Origin: Absidia repens | Lineage: Eukaryota > Mucoromycota > Mucoromycetes > Mucorales > Cunninghamellaceae | Direction: 5' to 3' | DNA: 64,000 bases | Assembly: GCA_002105175.1 (NCBI GenBank) | Contig: MCGE01000006.1 | Location: forward strand, 1,736,001 to 1,800,000 | Shown here: piece by piece, positions 11,785 to 23,355 of the stretch | How the letters are laid out: each line of letters starts with the position of its first letter | Position numbering within the stretch: the first letter of the stretch is position 1 | Made by a program: the position numbers and the translations under genes | Notes under the pieces: generated by a model | The model's database searches: none | The model's input: the letters and a program-made list of their open reading frames with translations, nothing else | What the model was told of the DNA's origin: nothing

Positions 11785-12506
11785 TAAGGCGTGTGTTGTG
11801 TGCAGCAGATAAAGTACCAAATATCAAGAAAGAAAGAGAGGGAGAGAGAAAGAGAGAGAGAGGAGAAAGGGAGACGTTAATGAAATAGAAGGAAAAAAAA
11901 AACTTCGTGGGGATATAAAGAAAGAGGCAAGAGGGAAAATTAAAAAAGAAAATGCAAAAAAGACTCCCGCCAATCATGTGACGGTGATTTCGCTTGCTGT
12001 AAAAAATTTTATGGGCACATTTAGGCTGGCCACTATGAAGCAGGGGGGCCTATGATAATGAAAAAAAAAAAAAGATATATATTCTTCAGTAGTTAGTTAG
12101 GCATCAATCATCGTTGCATACATATTCACTCCTCTCCCCCAGAAAGAATTACCAAAGCAAGGCGTAACACTATGCATTTTTACCCCTTTTTTGTTTTCCA
12201 CACATCATATACGATCAAATATTCAAACATAAAGTTGCTGGCGTCCAAAATAATTTTGGACCTCCTATTCATATACCGTATTTTTTGACAGCAAAAAAAT
12301 GTGTTTCCAAAGTCATCCCCTCTTTTTCCTTTTTCAAGTCAGTCAGTCAGTTAGTCAGTGTAATCCCAAAATAATATATATATATATATTTTATTTCATT
12401 TCAAAAATAAAAAGGGGAGGTAAAGGTGGAGGGATCTACACTAAGTTTTTGTCAACAGTATAAAACTAAAACCATAACTAAAAACGCCAACACCTTTCAC
12501 AAAAAT
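11785..12506. other. Intergenic between peroxiredoxin 3' end and sirtuin 5' end
   Basis: Contains a GA-rich purine microsatellite (about 11826-11880), a TCAG tandem run near 12337-12358 and TA repeats near 12378-12390. No gene is supported. Confidence 0.4.
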
Positions 12507-13476
12507 CTATTGAGTAGAGAAGTATTCCTTGGAGTCCTTGACACTGGGCTTGATGGTCTTGTCACCTTGATTCCAACCTGCAGGGCACACTTCACCATGT
12601 TCATCAGTAAACTTGAAAGCTTGAACCAAACGTAAAGTTTCATCGACGGAACGACCCACAGGCAAATCGTTGACGGTGATTTGGCGAAGAACACCCTTGG
12701 GATCGATGATAAAGAGACCACGGAGAGCAACACCGGCATTTTCCAACAAGACACCGTAGCTCTTGGCAATAGATTTGGTCTTATCGGCGACCAAAGGAAT
12801 CTTCATGTCACCAAGACCACCTTCCTTACGAGGAGTATTGATCCATGCCAAATGGGAGAATTCTATCAAGTAGATGAATCAAAAATCAGTCTGTGCTCTA
12901 TATATACTTCCTTACTTCACTCGATACACATATTGCTCCATCTAACGCGGTTTTCTCCTTTTTTTTTTTTTTTTTTTGACTACTTACCAGAATCAGTAGA
13001 AGCACCGATAACTGCACAGTCCAAAGCTTCAAATTCCTTGATACGATCAGAGAAGGCAATAATTTCAGTGGGGCACACAAAGGTGAAATCCATAGGGTAC
13101 CAGAAGAACACCACGTATTTGCCCTTGTAATCGGACAATGACACATCCTTGAATTCACCATCCACCACAGCAGGTGCGGTCCATTGAGGAGCAGGTTCTA
13201 TTCATAAACAAGACAATATATTTCATAAAAAAAAGGGCATATTAGATAGTGGACTTGATGGCAGGGAATAGAAACTGACTTACGTTGAATAAAGGCACGT
13301 TGGGTTTCTCCAGCAAAGGCTGACATGGCACGCCATTGATTGGACTTGACTAAGGATTGAGTCAAAGACATGTTATTGGCGGCGGCAGGACGTAAAGCAC
13401 TCAAGGAGTGGTTAACGGAAGTCAAGGAGCGAGCAGTACGGGGAAGAGCGGTGGCAGCACGACGAAGGGCAAACAT
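12507..13476 (-). CDS. Mitochondrial typical 2-Cys peroxiredoxin
   Basis: Three exons, complement(12507-12862, 12988-13197, 13284-13476); 252 residues. The first about 60 residues form an Arg/Ala/Ser-rich presequence without acidic residues ([17 protein letters not shown]), typical for mitochondrial import. The AhpC/TSA domain follows: APQWTAPAV, the peroxidatic Cys in DFTFVCPTE, then GASTDSEFSHLAW across an intron, and the resolving Cys in GEVCPAGW. The GGLG motif and C-terminal YF-like helix (KEYFSTQ) suggest a sensitive, hyperoxidation-prone type as in PRDX3. It reduces H2O2 with thioredoxin. Introns are 125 and 86 bp. Confidence 0.93.
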
Positions 13477-13819
13477 GTTTAAGGGTAAAAAAAAAAAAGC
13501 AAGAAGGATAACGCAAGAGCGAGGTAAAAAAAAAAACTAATCTACCGAGATTTTTTTATCACCGAGACTAAATTTCAATTGCCGCCTAGTCTTGAGTGGG
13601 GCAAGGCTGTCAAAATGTGATCACCCACCACGGGCCCTAGACAATTGATTCTAGGGTAAAAGAAAGAAGAAAAAAGACACGCAATAGGCACAATAAGAGG
13701 TTGAGGTTATTTTATTTGGTACAAATGAAGAAGAGATATGTGTGTATATGATATAATAAAAATGGAGAGGGGAGATGTAAAAAAAAAATCTAACCAAACT
13801 AAACGAGTCAAAAGACATT

Positions 13820-14853
13820 CTATTCGGATTTCTTTTTACCAGAGAGCTGTTTGATGGAAGACCAAACAAAACCAGTACCAACACCTACAAGGTGACCGAG
13901 AAAGGCGGAGACGACGCATGAAATAGGCCATTCCTATCACCACATCAAGCATAGATGGTGTTAGTAAAAGTATAAGCACTATTCTCTATCATGATAAATC
14001 CTTACCTGCCAATCCCGTTCCCAATCTAATGGTAACACGATCGCACCCATCCACGACCCTAACAAGGCACAGGTGGTTTGCGTATATGCATAAATCTCGG
14101 TGGTGGTCGTTGGACTAGCCAAAAATAAAATAAAACTCGAGAGTATGAATATACACATCATACCACAGTTAAAGTATATGATGCGTTCTTCCTTACCTGT
14201 GTTGTAAATAGGTTTTCATCCAAATAGAGCTGGAAGTGGGAGCAAGTGACTGGAAAGCAGGCATGACAGTAATGATGGCAAGAAAAGAGGCAAATAAAAG
14301 AGTGTTATAAAATTTCCTAATTAAAAAACAAAGATATATAGACAGGAAGTGTTTTATGTTAACGTATATAGTCCCCCCCCCTGCTGCTATCCGAGATGGT
14401 GATAAAAAATATTGGGACTTACTGGAAGAGAGAAGCACCAAAGAGGACAATGACCATATGGAGAACCACAGTGGCAATGGCGGTACATCCAAGGGCCTTC
14501 AAGACAATTGACTATGTGAATATAAGGTAAAGTCAAACGCATGAACCTATATAGGATGAGAAGGAGGGGGGAGGGAAACGATTACTTACTACACGAAAGC
14601 TTCGTTTCAGTAAGAGTGACACGACAAGTAATCCTAGATGAGTAATGAGCAGCAATGGAAGTGCTGTGGTCAATGTGGGTAAGGGCTCCTTCACCAAATG
14701 AGTTGATGGAATGTGAAAAATACAGGCATAGTTGATAGCACTTGAAGCAAGAGCAAGAAAGAAAGGCTCGACAATAGATCGCATAGAGGAGATCGAGTTC
14801 AATATAAAAAAAAAAAGACAGGAACAGAAGGATTTCCCGCCTTGGACGACCAT
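13820..14853 (-). CDS. GPI11: GPI11/PIG-F, GPI ethanolamine-phosphate transfer stabilising subunit
   Basis: Five exons, complement(13820-13933, 14006-14114, 14197-14316, 14423-14511, 14590-14853); 231 residues, normal for the family. The protein is mostly hydrophobic with about six membrane segments. The last two exons read LLGSWMGAIVLPLDW...WPISC, the PIG-F signature. By family it is an ER membrane partner of the GPI7/GPI13 phosphoethanolamine transferases in GPI-anchor synthesis. Its start lies 119 bp from the divergently transcribed UMP1 start. The four introns are 72-106 bp. Confidence 0.88.
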
Positions 14854-14972
14854 TTTTTTTTCTTTTGGAAAAATTCAATCGCCGGTGCCAACGTAATTGA
14901 AATTCGCGTCCTCCTGTGTTTTTTCACACTTCTTTTTTTTTTTTTCCTTTTGTCTTCCCCTCACACTATATC
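14854..14972. promoter_or_regulatory. Compact bidirectional promoter, GPI11 / UMP1
   Basis: Only 119 bp separate the two divergent start codons (14853 and 14973). The segment holds a CTTC(T)13CCTTTT pyrimidine tract near 14930-14952. Both 5' untranslated regions and core promoters must fit here. Confidence 0.55.
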
Positions 14973-15810
14973 ATGGTAAAGTAAAACATGCCATAGTTTT
15001 TGTCTTCATTACAATATAGTTTTATATCCATGTTCCTACCTTTCTAACTATTCCCGTTTTTTTATTTTATTAATTTGCTCAAATAGTCTTTCCAACTTAC
15101 TCCTAGCACCCAATCCGACAAGAACGTAACCACTCTCGACACAACTCACGCTGACTTCGGATCACACGACGCTCTTCGTTACGGAACTCGATCCTTGAAG
15201 GCTGAAGTTTTACCGGGACATGCTCTCGAACGTCGATTGGACGAGGTAAACACCAACCACTGGGCAACAGCAGGATGTATTATGTGAAATGACTCATGTT
15301 GATTGTTCTATATACATATATTTAGTGGAATGACAATCAATGGGAACTTAAATTGAATATGGCTCGCCAAGCTTATGGTATTCATGCACCTATCAAAATG
15401 ATGATGGAACGGGACATTGTATCAAAGGTATGTTCAAGTCAACCACAAGCAAAATATCATGCGTAGTCGTAGTTGTGTAGTGGTGGTGTGGTGATGATAG
15501 TCATAGATCACTGATATATAAATATATATACACATATTTTTCTTCAACTTAGCGCCAGCGTATGCCCGTCTTGCCCTCATCAAATTTACACTTGGATATT
15601 TTGACTGGAAAGGACGAAACCATTGACTTTGAAGACTTTTTGAACGGTAAGCGATGATGGATCAAAGGGGAAGCGCGTGCCGCAAAAAATGAATCAATGA
15701 CTAATACTGATCATTCATTCTTATCATCATACCACAAAGACCCTGCATTGTCGACGGATATGTTGGATGTTCACGCTGCTATGGAACACAAGCTCAAGCT
15801 TAAGGTCTAG
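14973..15810 (+). CDS. UMP1: UMP1/POMP, proteasome maturation factor
   Basis: Five exons: 14973-14975, 15087-15245, 15326-15427, 15553-15646, 15740-15810; 142 residues. Exon 1 codes only the start Met: ATG is followed directly by a GTAAAG donor, and exon 2 (acceptor AAATAG) continues SFQLTPSTQSDKN in frame. Conserved Ump1 features are DALRYGTRSLK, HALERRLDEW..NQWELKLNMARQAYGIHAP, RQRMPVLPSSNLHLDILTGKDETIDFEDFLN and a C-terminal D.H..ME.KL. Ump1 binds half-proteasomes in the cytosol and nucleus, helps 20S assembly and is degraded as its first substrate. AATAAA occurs at 15928. It shares a short divergent promoter with GPI11. Confidence 0.9.
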
Positions 15811-16251
15811 TTTAGGGTGTATTAGTTTAGACAATTAGTTAGTTTTTATATACATATATCTTATTCTACCATAGTTTATTACTTTCTCTTTCCCCCCCCC
15901 CTTTTTTTTTTATACAACTATGATATCAATAAAATCCAATTACTTTTTTTTTTTTTCAATCACATGCAAACATCATATATATTGTTCTATCGTAGTTGCT
16001 TCATATTTTACATACACAAAAACATCAATAAAATCAATTTGTTTTTTGTCAAAAAATTCGTACATTCCAAAATAAGAGTTCACATATATTTTTTTTATTC
16101 ATCAAGACACATAAAAAATAAATGAATCATACAGTAACAGTGTTAATAATAATACTAATAAAAAGACCAATACAAATAGATATATAAAGAGGATACAAAA
16201 TGATGCGACAAAACAGGAATATATAGATAATATCATCTATTGACTAACAGA
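15811..16251. other. Convergent 3' intergenic region, UMP1 / MCC alpha
   Basis: AT-rich, with C9T10 and T-run tracts and AATAAA motifs on both strands, consistent with poly(A) sites of two convergent genes. Confidence 0.5.
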
Positions 16252-18943
16252 CTACTTTTTGATTTCATCCACTTGACACAAAAGAACACGGGCATCCACC
16301 AGTTGATTTTCTTCTACACGCATAGTCACCACACCTTCATGACGACTGAGGAGCTTGACTTCGGTCTTCATCGATTCAATCGAGAGCAAGGGGTCATTCT
16401 TTTTAACAGTTGTACCAGAGGGAGCCAAGATTTTCAATATACGGCATGGCATGGATGATGTATAAGGTGTCACTGAGAAGAAGAAAAAAAAATTAATAAA
16501 TGAAAAAGGGGGCGGGACGGGGTGATTTGCCAGGACTTACCACGATCATCTTCACCAGCAGCTGTAGTACTTTTCAATCGGTCCACCTTCAATAATTCGA
16601 TTTGATGACCTTGTATAAAGTCGTGCACAAAAATGGATTTTTCATTGACATCATGAACTTGCTGAGCGACATAAAAATATTGCTGGCATCCATCTACGTT
16701 TTTTAAAAAAAACAATAAAAAGGTTAGAGATTCATTTGTCTTTTTCTTTTTTGTAAAAGGAGATGACTTACCAATAGTAGCCCGAAGTAATCCTTTGCCA
16801 CCATGAACACCTTTTGGGCCAGGTGTTTCCTTTCCAAAGTCAGTATCATAAAGGACAGCTGAGAGAGATAATTCCGGTGCCTTTTGTTCTACCTTTTTGG
16901 AATCCTTTTCGTCTTGTTGGCCAGTGGAAGGCAAATAGACTCCGCATTGGAAGGTATGTCGATGATCCCGATTTTCATTCCCTTGGTAAGCATAGGTGAT
17001 GGCCACTGGTTGATCTTGATCTTGATTGATGAGGTAACGCACACTAGGATGACGCCAGGGTACATTGCGCCAGTTGGGAGCCATGTTGCGGAGATGGATT
17101 TGTTGGTTTTTGCGAATACACCAATCAAACATTGTGGCCGCCACAACACTGTTTTGCACCAAAGCAGTTGATGTAGTCTTTTGGAAAAGTCGATCGTTTT
17201 CAAGGGCAATAAAGTTGGTGTCAAATGTACCTGATTGGAAGCGAGGGTTGTTCATGATGCTGATCAAGAATTTCTGATTTGTTGTCACACCAAGAATCAC
17301 CGTGCGGGCCAAAGTCATAGCCATCCGGCGCACTGCTTCAGCACGAGTAGGCGCATGCACAATCACCTTGGCCACCATAGAGTCATAAAACACCGAGATT
17401 TCTGATCCATCTTCAATTCCAGTATCGTAACGTACGCCAGGCAAATCCTTGGCTGCATTGGCAGGAGACCATTTCTGAATCACACCTGTACGAGGTCCAA
17501 AGTCATGATCGGGATCTTCGGCACATAAGCGGACTTCAATGGCATGGCCCTGGAACGGAATGTTGTCGAGCACACCGAGTGTCTTGAGATTGGTACCTTG
17601 CGCCACCAAGAGCTGTAATTCCACAAGATCCAAGCCAGAGATTGCTTCCGTGATAGGATGTTCCACTTGTAATCGAGTGTTGAGTTCAAGGAAGTAAAAG
17701 CGTTTGGATTTTTCGTCCAGAATAAATTCCGCGGTACCAGCACCAACATAGCCTAATTTGCGACCCAGTTCCACAGCCGCCGATGTCATGGCTTCACGTA
17801 AAGGTTCATCCACTGCCGGTGAAGGTGTTTCTTCCACTACCTTTTGATGTCGTCGTTGAATGGAGCAATCACGTTCGTTGATATGGTACACATTGCCGTA
17901 TTTATCCCCAAAGATTTGAATCTAAAAAAGCGTCCAAGCAAAAAAAAAAAAAAAAAGTTAGTTTTTTAATATCCGATGGATACCCCATTTTCACATGTAG
18001 AACTGTATACTTACTTCGACGTGACGGATGCTTGTAAAATACTTCTCAATCAATAGTTTGTCCGACCCAAACGACCGTAATGATTCACCTTTGGCTGCTT
18101 CAATTTCTTCCCGTAACCTAGAATAAAAGAAAAGGATCATCTTAGTTAAAAATCTAGTATCATCATTTGTTGCTATATTCATCTATTATCATACTTTGAC
18201 GTCTCGTAGACCGCGCGCATGCCCTTTCCACCACCACCAGCTGATGCCTTCAGTAATACTGGGAATTCAATGCGTTTTGCTTCTTGTTCCAAACGTTCCA
18301 CACTTTGGTCCTCACCGTTATAACCAGGAATCAAAGGAATAGTGGATGCGTAGTTCTTGATAAACACTTTGGCTGCGATCTATCAAGATGGAAAAAGGAA
18401 GATATGTAAGGATATGTTTTTAGTTTATGGCCGTGTGTCTGGTGGTCGTTCAGCAAGAAGGAAAAAGGACTTACCTTATCACCAATAGCACGAATAGAGT
18501 CAGGAGTAGGACCAATAAAGTTGATACCTGCTTTTCCCACTTGTTCAGCAAAGTCGGCATTTTCAGATAAGAACCCATAACCTGGATGAAGAGCATCGGC
18601 ACCTGATCGTTTGGCGACATCAATAAGCTTGTCGCCTACCAAATACGATTCCGCTGCAACAGAAGGACCAATGTGATAAGCTTCATCGGCAAGTTGGACG
18701 AAAGGTGCATTCTCGTCACTGTTTACATCAACACCGCCCCCGCACAAAAGAAAAAAAAATGGTTAGATAATATTCAAGACAAGCACGTTCTGGTAGTAAA
18801 AGACTCTTCTTTTACCTGTCAGAGTACACTGCTACAGTGGCAATGCCAAGACGTCGACAAGTGCGGATAACACGACAAGCAATTTCACCACGATTGGCAA
18901 TAAGGACTTTATAGATTGGAGTATGAGTGGTGGTATCTACCAT
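16252..18943 (-). CDS. 3-methylcrotonyl-CoA carboxylase alpha (biotin-carrying) subunit
   Basis: Seven exons, complement(16252-16472, 16541-16693, 16772-17921, 18015-18117, 18195-18379, 18475-18718, 18816-18943); 727 residues, close to animal MCCC1. The biotin carboxylase domain starts with [17 protein letters not shown]. It contains [10 protein letters not shown], the glycine-rich ATP loop [10 protein letters not shown], and the metal/ATP residues in [14 protein letters not shown]. The C-terminal biotinyl domain has [25 protein letters not shown], with the biotin-accepting Lys in ESMKTE instead of the common AMKM. By family it acts in mitochondrial leucine breakdown with an MCC beta subunit, not encoded here. 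No strong presequence is visible from this ATG. A propionyl-CoA carboxylase alpha identity is less likely by length and middle region. Confidence 0.82.
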
Positions 18944-19639
18944 TTAAAAATAAAAAATAAAAATAAAGAAAGAGAGAGAGAGAGAAAAAAAAAGAAGGGG
19001 GTTGAATTGGACTGTTTTTAAAGGGGCGAAGAGGTAATCCTCTTTTTTGGCGGGTTTCCTTTTTCAATCCAATCGACATGACCACCGAGAAATATCGATG
19101 GACAGCATGATTTTTTTTTTTTTTTTGGCTTACCCCACATTTCATGAACTTTTTTTTTCAACCACCGACCTAAAAAAAGGGCCACACTGTCATCAGAACT
19201 TGGCCGCCCCCATTCACATGTGTGCTTTTGTTTTAGAAACTAAAAAAGGAAAATCCCTATGCTTTATTTTATTTGGGGTCAAAATTGAATCTAAAACTAA
19301 TAGCATAACTATCTACTTGGGGAGAAGATGGAGGGCTATATTTTACAATATAATGTGATAACTCTCTGACGTCCAATTTTTTATTTTATTTACTTGGCTT
19401 CAGGGGAAGAAGGGGAAGGGAAGTTGTTGCTATGTGGTGTTTGATGAAAATAGACATTTTCCTGCCATTTTGCATCTTATTAAGCGTCCTCTTTCCCTCT
19501 CCCTTGGAACTTGACTGGAATTAGTTTTGGCTTCAATTTTTAAGATACCAAATACAAAAATAATAGAAATAAATAAATAATAATGAGGTGAATTATATGC
19601 ATTACCAGTCCAATCGAGGATACTCTGGCGGCACTGTCT
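18944..19639. other. Intergenic upstream of MCC alpha
   Basis: Contains an AGAGAGAG tract near 18967-18985, a T16 run near 19109-19125, and AT-rich sequence. No supported gene. Confidence 0.4.
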
Positions 19640-20680
19640 AAATTGATTCATATAAATGGTAGAACGAGAATAGCGCTACGTTTTCTATTAAGTGATCTAA
19701 GCCTATTAATCAGTCACGATGCCTCTGAAAGTATGGTAAATAGTCATAGATAAGCTAGAAAGTTGCGTAAAAATACTCTATATTGGCGGATACGCGCTCA
19801 GTCCGACATAGTTTCGTTTTTATAGTTAGACCAGCAACAATATGGTCACTTTTGATAGTATTTAATCTAAGCTTATCAACTGGTCTTTGGGTCTTTTACG
19901 AGGAAAAGAAGCAGTAGTGGGTGAACTAGAGCGCAAATGCTTGATAGGGAATTCACAAAACAGCTACAATAGCTACATTTTTTATTATCTGATGTTTCGG
20001 AGGGTGGCTAATATAAATACAGACTTTATTGAAGCATATTGGTAGATACTAAAATTAATGAGGAAGGATTCATTGGTGATTCAATGGAATGATCTATCGG
20101 AGGAAGTATGAGGAATACTAATGAGAAGTCATAAAAAAGGTCAACATCAATATAACGGGACAATTATAAAACGGAAGCCAAAATACTGTAAAGTACAAGA
20201 AATGAGAAAGATTAAAGGAACTTCTGCTATGGAAGCATAACATCATTCAGCACTAATAAAGGCGGATCTCTTGTGCTGTTTAAACGTGAGAGAGGCAAAT
20301 AGAACACTTTTGGTTAAAGCTTGTAAAAAGAGACATATTTTATTCAGATGTAGAGACAAACTATGAACAAACTAACACTAGCTAAGCTAATGAAGACTTC
20401 AAACGGCCAACTAATGGTGGTCCCAAATACTGAATCCAAAATGAAAGGGTTTCCCCATGCATCTTGTAATCCCTGAGCTGAAAGCCCTTCCAAGCTAACC
20501 TACTAGTCTAAGTTCATTAGAGTCCCACAGGAGTCACAATTGTGAAAAAGAAAAGAAAGAGAGCGAAAAAAATAAATAAATCAAGAGTCAATAAAAATTT
20601 CACGTGGTCGGGAGTTGAAAGTTTTTTTTTTAGTGTCGATTGGTTGTTGAGATCCTTGGTCGCATATAAACCCGTACTTT
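19640..20680 (+). repeat. Dispersed non-coding repeat, copy B
   Basis: Aligns by eye with copies A and C. The conserved module at about 20335-20490 shares AATCCAAAATGAAAGG and CCCATGCATCTTGTAATCCC with copy A. An upstream segment near 19965-20005 shares ACAGCTACAATAGCTACATT with copy C read in reverse. Subrepeat words such as GAGGAATACTAA recur. No coding capacity is seen. Boundaries are approximate. Confidence 0.7.
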
Positions 20681-21347
20681 TAAGAACATCCGGTTTGGAA
20701 ATAAACTATATCCTATAGAAGGGTATCAATGACAGTATTATCATAAGATGTTGCTATATTATGCTTAGTTTCCACAAAACATTCAGTTTTGCATATTTGG
20801 TCTATTTGATGATTCTAATTTGGAAAAACAAGCAGTTACAATGATAATGAAGAAAAAAAGACTAGTAGATATTAAACAAAATCATAATTTACAGAGCTTT
20901 CCTATGATACTCCGATGAGAGTAGCAATATTACTATTGGAGTGACCACATGCATAAAAAACAAATCATACAATGTAGTCCTAGAACAAGTAATAAATATG
21001 AAGGTTAACGGGGAGGGTCGAGTTGTACGTCGATTTCCTTGAAAACCTCAGTCGTTGTTGGCATGGTTAGGCATTATTAATAGCCAAACAATATAATTAA
21101 TATTGGGTTAATATTGTTAACCCATACTAATCGTGCATTGGGTTGTGATCGTAGATTAGGATGGGTTTGCTCTAAAATTTAAAACTTGGGTCGTCAGCTA
21201 AAGTTTTTTTTTTTTTTTTTTTTTTTTTTGGAAGAGCGGTAATTCAAAATGTCTCAATTTAGATGAATTTTTTATGCCAGCGGTTTTCTTTTCGTTTTCT
21301 TTTCTATATTTCCAATCTCAAGTCATTGCGATCTCTTATTAAATAAT
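20681..21347. other. Intergenic upstream of the GT8 gene
   Basis: AT-rich, with a repeated TTAATATTGGGTTAATATTGTTAACCCA palindromic patch near 21096-21123 and a T27 run near 21203-21229. No gene is supported. Confidence 0.4.
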
Positions 21348-22422
21348 ATGGGCGAATGCGCATGGGTTACTACTATTACTGGGGACGCGGGTTATATCAA
21401 GGGTATCATTACATTGAACTATGTACTTCGCCATGTTGTCAAAAGCATCTATCCACTTCTTGTTCTTCATACATCTGACATCTCACCTCGGATAGTGGAT
21501 CTCTTGGAAACGATCGGGTGCCGTATTCAAAAAGTGCAAGCCATTCGACCTGCTGGACATATCACCTACTCTCAAAAACGGTTCCGGGACACTTGGACCA
21601 AACTCACCGCTTGGGACCAAGAAGACACATACGATCGCCTGGTGCTTTTGGATGCTGATATGTTACCACTACGAAATATGGATGCATTGATGACCATGTC
21701 CTTTCCGCAACCTTACTGGGTAGCTGCATGTCCTGCCTGTACTTGCAATCCTCAACAAATGAAAAACTATCCTTGCGATTGGTAAGTGATTGTATACGTA
21801 TATACATATATATATAAAAGGCAAAAGGACTTTAGCAGTAGTAATAATTACTGCAATATCAACTGACCACAATCTTCTTCTTCTATTGATGTATTTCTTC
21901 AGGGTACCTAATAGATGTGCATATACGTATGCAGAAACTATGGTTGAAAAAGACGACGGATATTCTTCCTCTCACTCTCATGAAGCAGACCGTACTTCGA
22001 CACAGAAGAATCGCCATCTTGATTATTTCAACAGTGGACTGGTGGTTTTGAATCCTCGTCATGACGTCTTCCAACAAATGCTCAAACGACTGCACGATAC
22101 CACAGCAACAGAGCTCAGCAAGTATACCTTCCCGGATCAGGATTTTTTGAATAAAGAATTTGAAAAGAAATGGACTGTCCTGCCTTATCACTACAATGCC
22201 CTCAAGCCAATGGTTGTGGGTCATCCTTCGCTTTGGAATATCAACGAGATTCACAACATTCATTATATCTTGGCGAAACCATGGAACGTGGATTGGTCGG
22301 ACACTAGTAAAGAAAATCCCAAATACTATCCTTTGTATCAGCTATGGCGGGACTCTTATCACAATGCGTTGACATATTACAATATTACTCTAGATATGGG
22401 TAGTTTGATAGAACCTGCGTAG
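21348..22422 (+). CDS. Glycosyltransferase family 8 protein (glycogenin-like fold)
   Basis: Two exons: 21348-21781 and 21903-22422; 317 residues. Family GT8 features are an N-terminal WVTTITGDAGYIKGIITLNYVLR (nucleotide-binding start), the DxD motif in RLVLLDADMLPLRNMD, and FNSGLVVLNP plus DQDFLNKEF typical of the glycogenin/galactinol-synthase group. An HPSLWN..HNIHYILAKPW segment follows, with a conserved HY..KPW. It has no signal peptide, so a cytosolic UDP-sugar transferase is likely. A glycogenin role is possible, but there is no obvious C-terminal glycogen-synthase-binding tail. AATAAA lies at 22536. Confidence 0.82.
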
Positions 22423-23355
22423 TTATTTTATTTGTTTTTTTTATCAGAATTTGTTTCTTTCTATCAATAATAATAAAAAAAAAACCTTCCTATCCTTTTA
22501 CAATATTCTTTATTTGTGTTGATAAAAAGTTTTGAAATAAAATGGTTTATATCGGAACGGGGCACTTATGATATTCTGGGTATGCGAATAGTGGTATACT
22601 CCAGTACCGAATTACTGTATGTTTGTTGACTAAGATAGAAAAGTCTTCGGATTTTAATGAAAACCGGAAATTGGGTGCTGGATATAATTATAGAGTTGGT
22701 CCTGTCTTTACTAGAAAAAAGCAAGTTGATTATGATTTGATAATAACCAAAAAAAAAAAAAAAAAAAAAAAAAGAAGGCTAATAAGCGCATTTATGACAA
22801 AAAACCATACATATCGGTTAGTAGTCTGCATTTTTATGATGGTACAGGTTCTTAAGATAAATAATAATAACACACACACACAAAGAATCTATAAAAGTAC
22901 TGAGGGGTGGAATAGCATAAATTCAGTGCAGTGATGATTAGAATGTCGAATGAAGATGTACTTTGCAGTATATATGCATTGCGCCGTAGTCCCGGGAACT
23001 TTTTGTTGTAAAATATAAGTGCTGAATATGATAGTGCCATCACGTCACTATAATCAGCATGTTCTTCAGCATGGACATTATTTCCCATCATATCCAACGC
23101 ATACACTATTTTGATCAGGATCAGTATATATCATCCCCCACCATTTAACATTTTGCCCCAAATAAATCTCTGCAACGTGTAGTTCAAAATGAGTTCAAAA
23201 GCAGCAATATCTTTTATTGGTAAGAGTAAACAACATGCGTGAATATATGATAAAAAGACGAAAAACAAGAAAGACACAGATACAAAAGCAGATATAATAT
23301 ATATTGATGAAAATAGAAGAGGGGGAAATAAGACATAAACTAAGTAACTAACAAA
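22423..23355. other. Intergenic between GT8 and IMPDH 3' ends
   Basis: Contains an A25 run near 22749-22773. A minus-strand open frame at 22852-23106 contains the stretch NNVHAEEHADYSDVMAL and might be a gene fragment, but it is unrecognised and unsupported. Confidence 0.35.
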
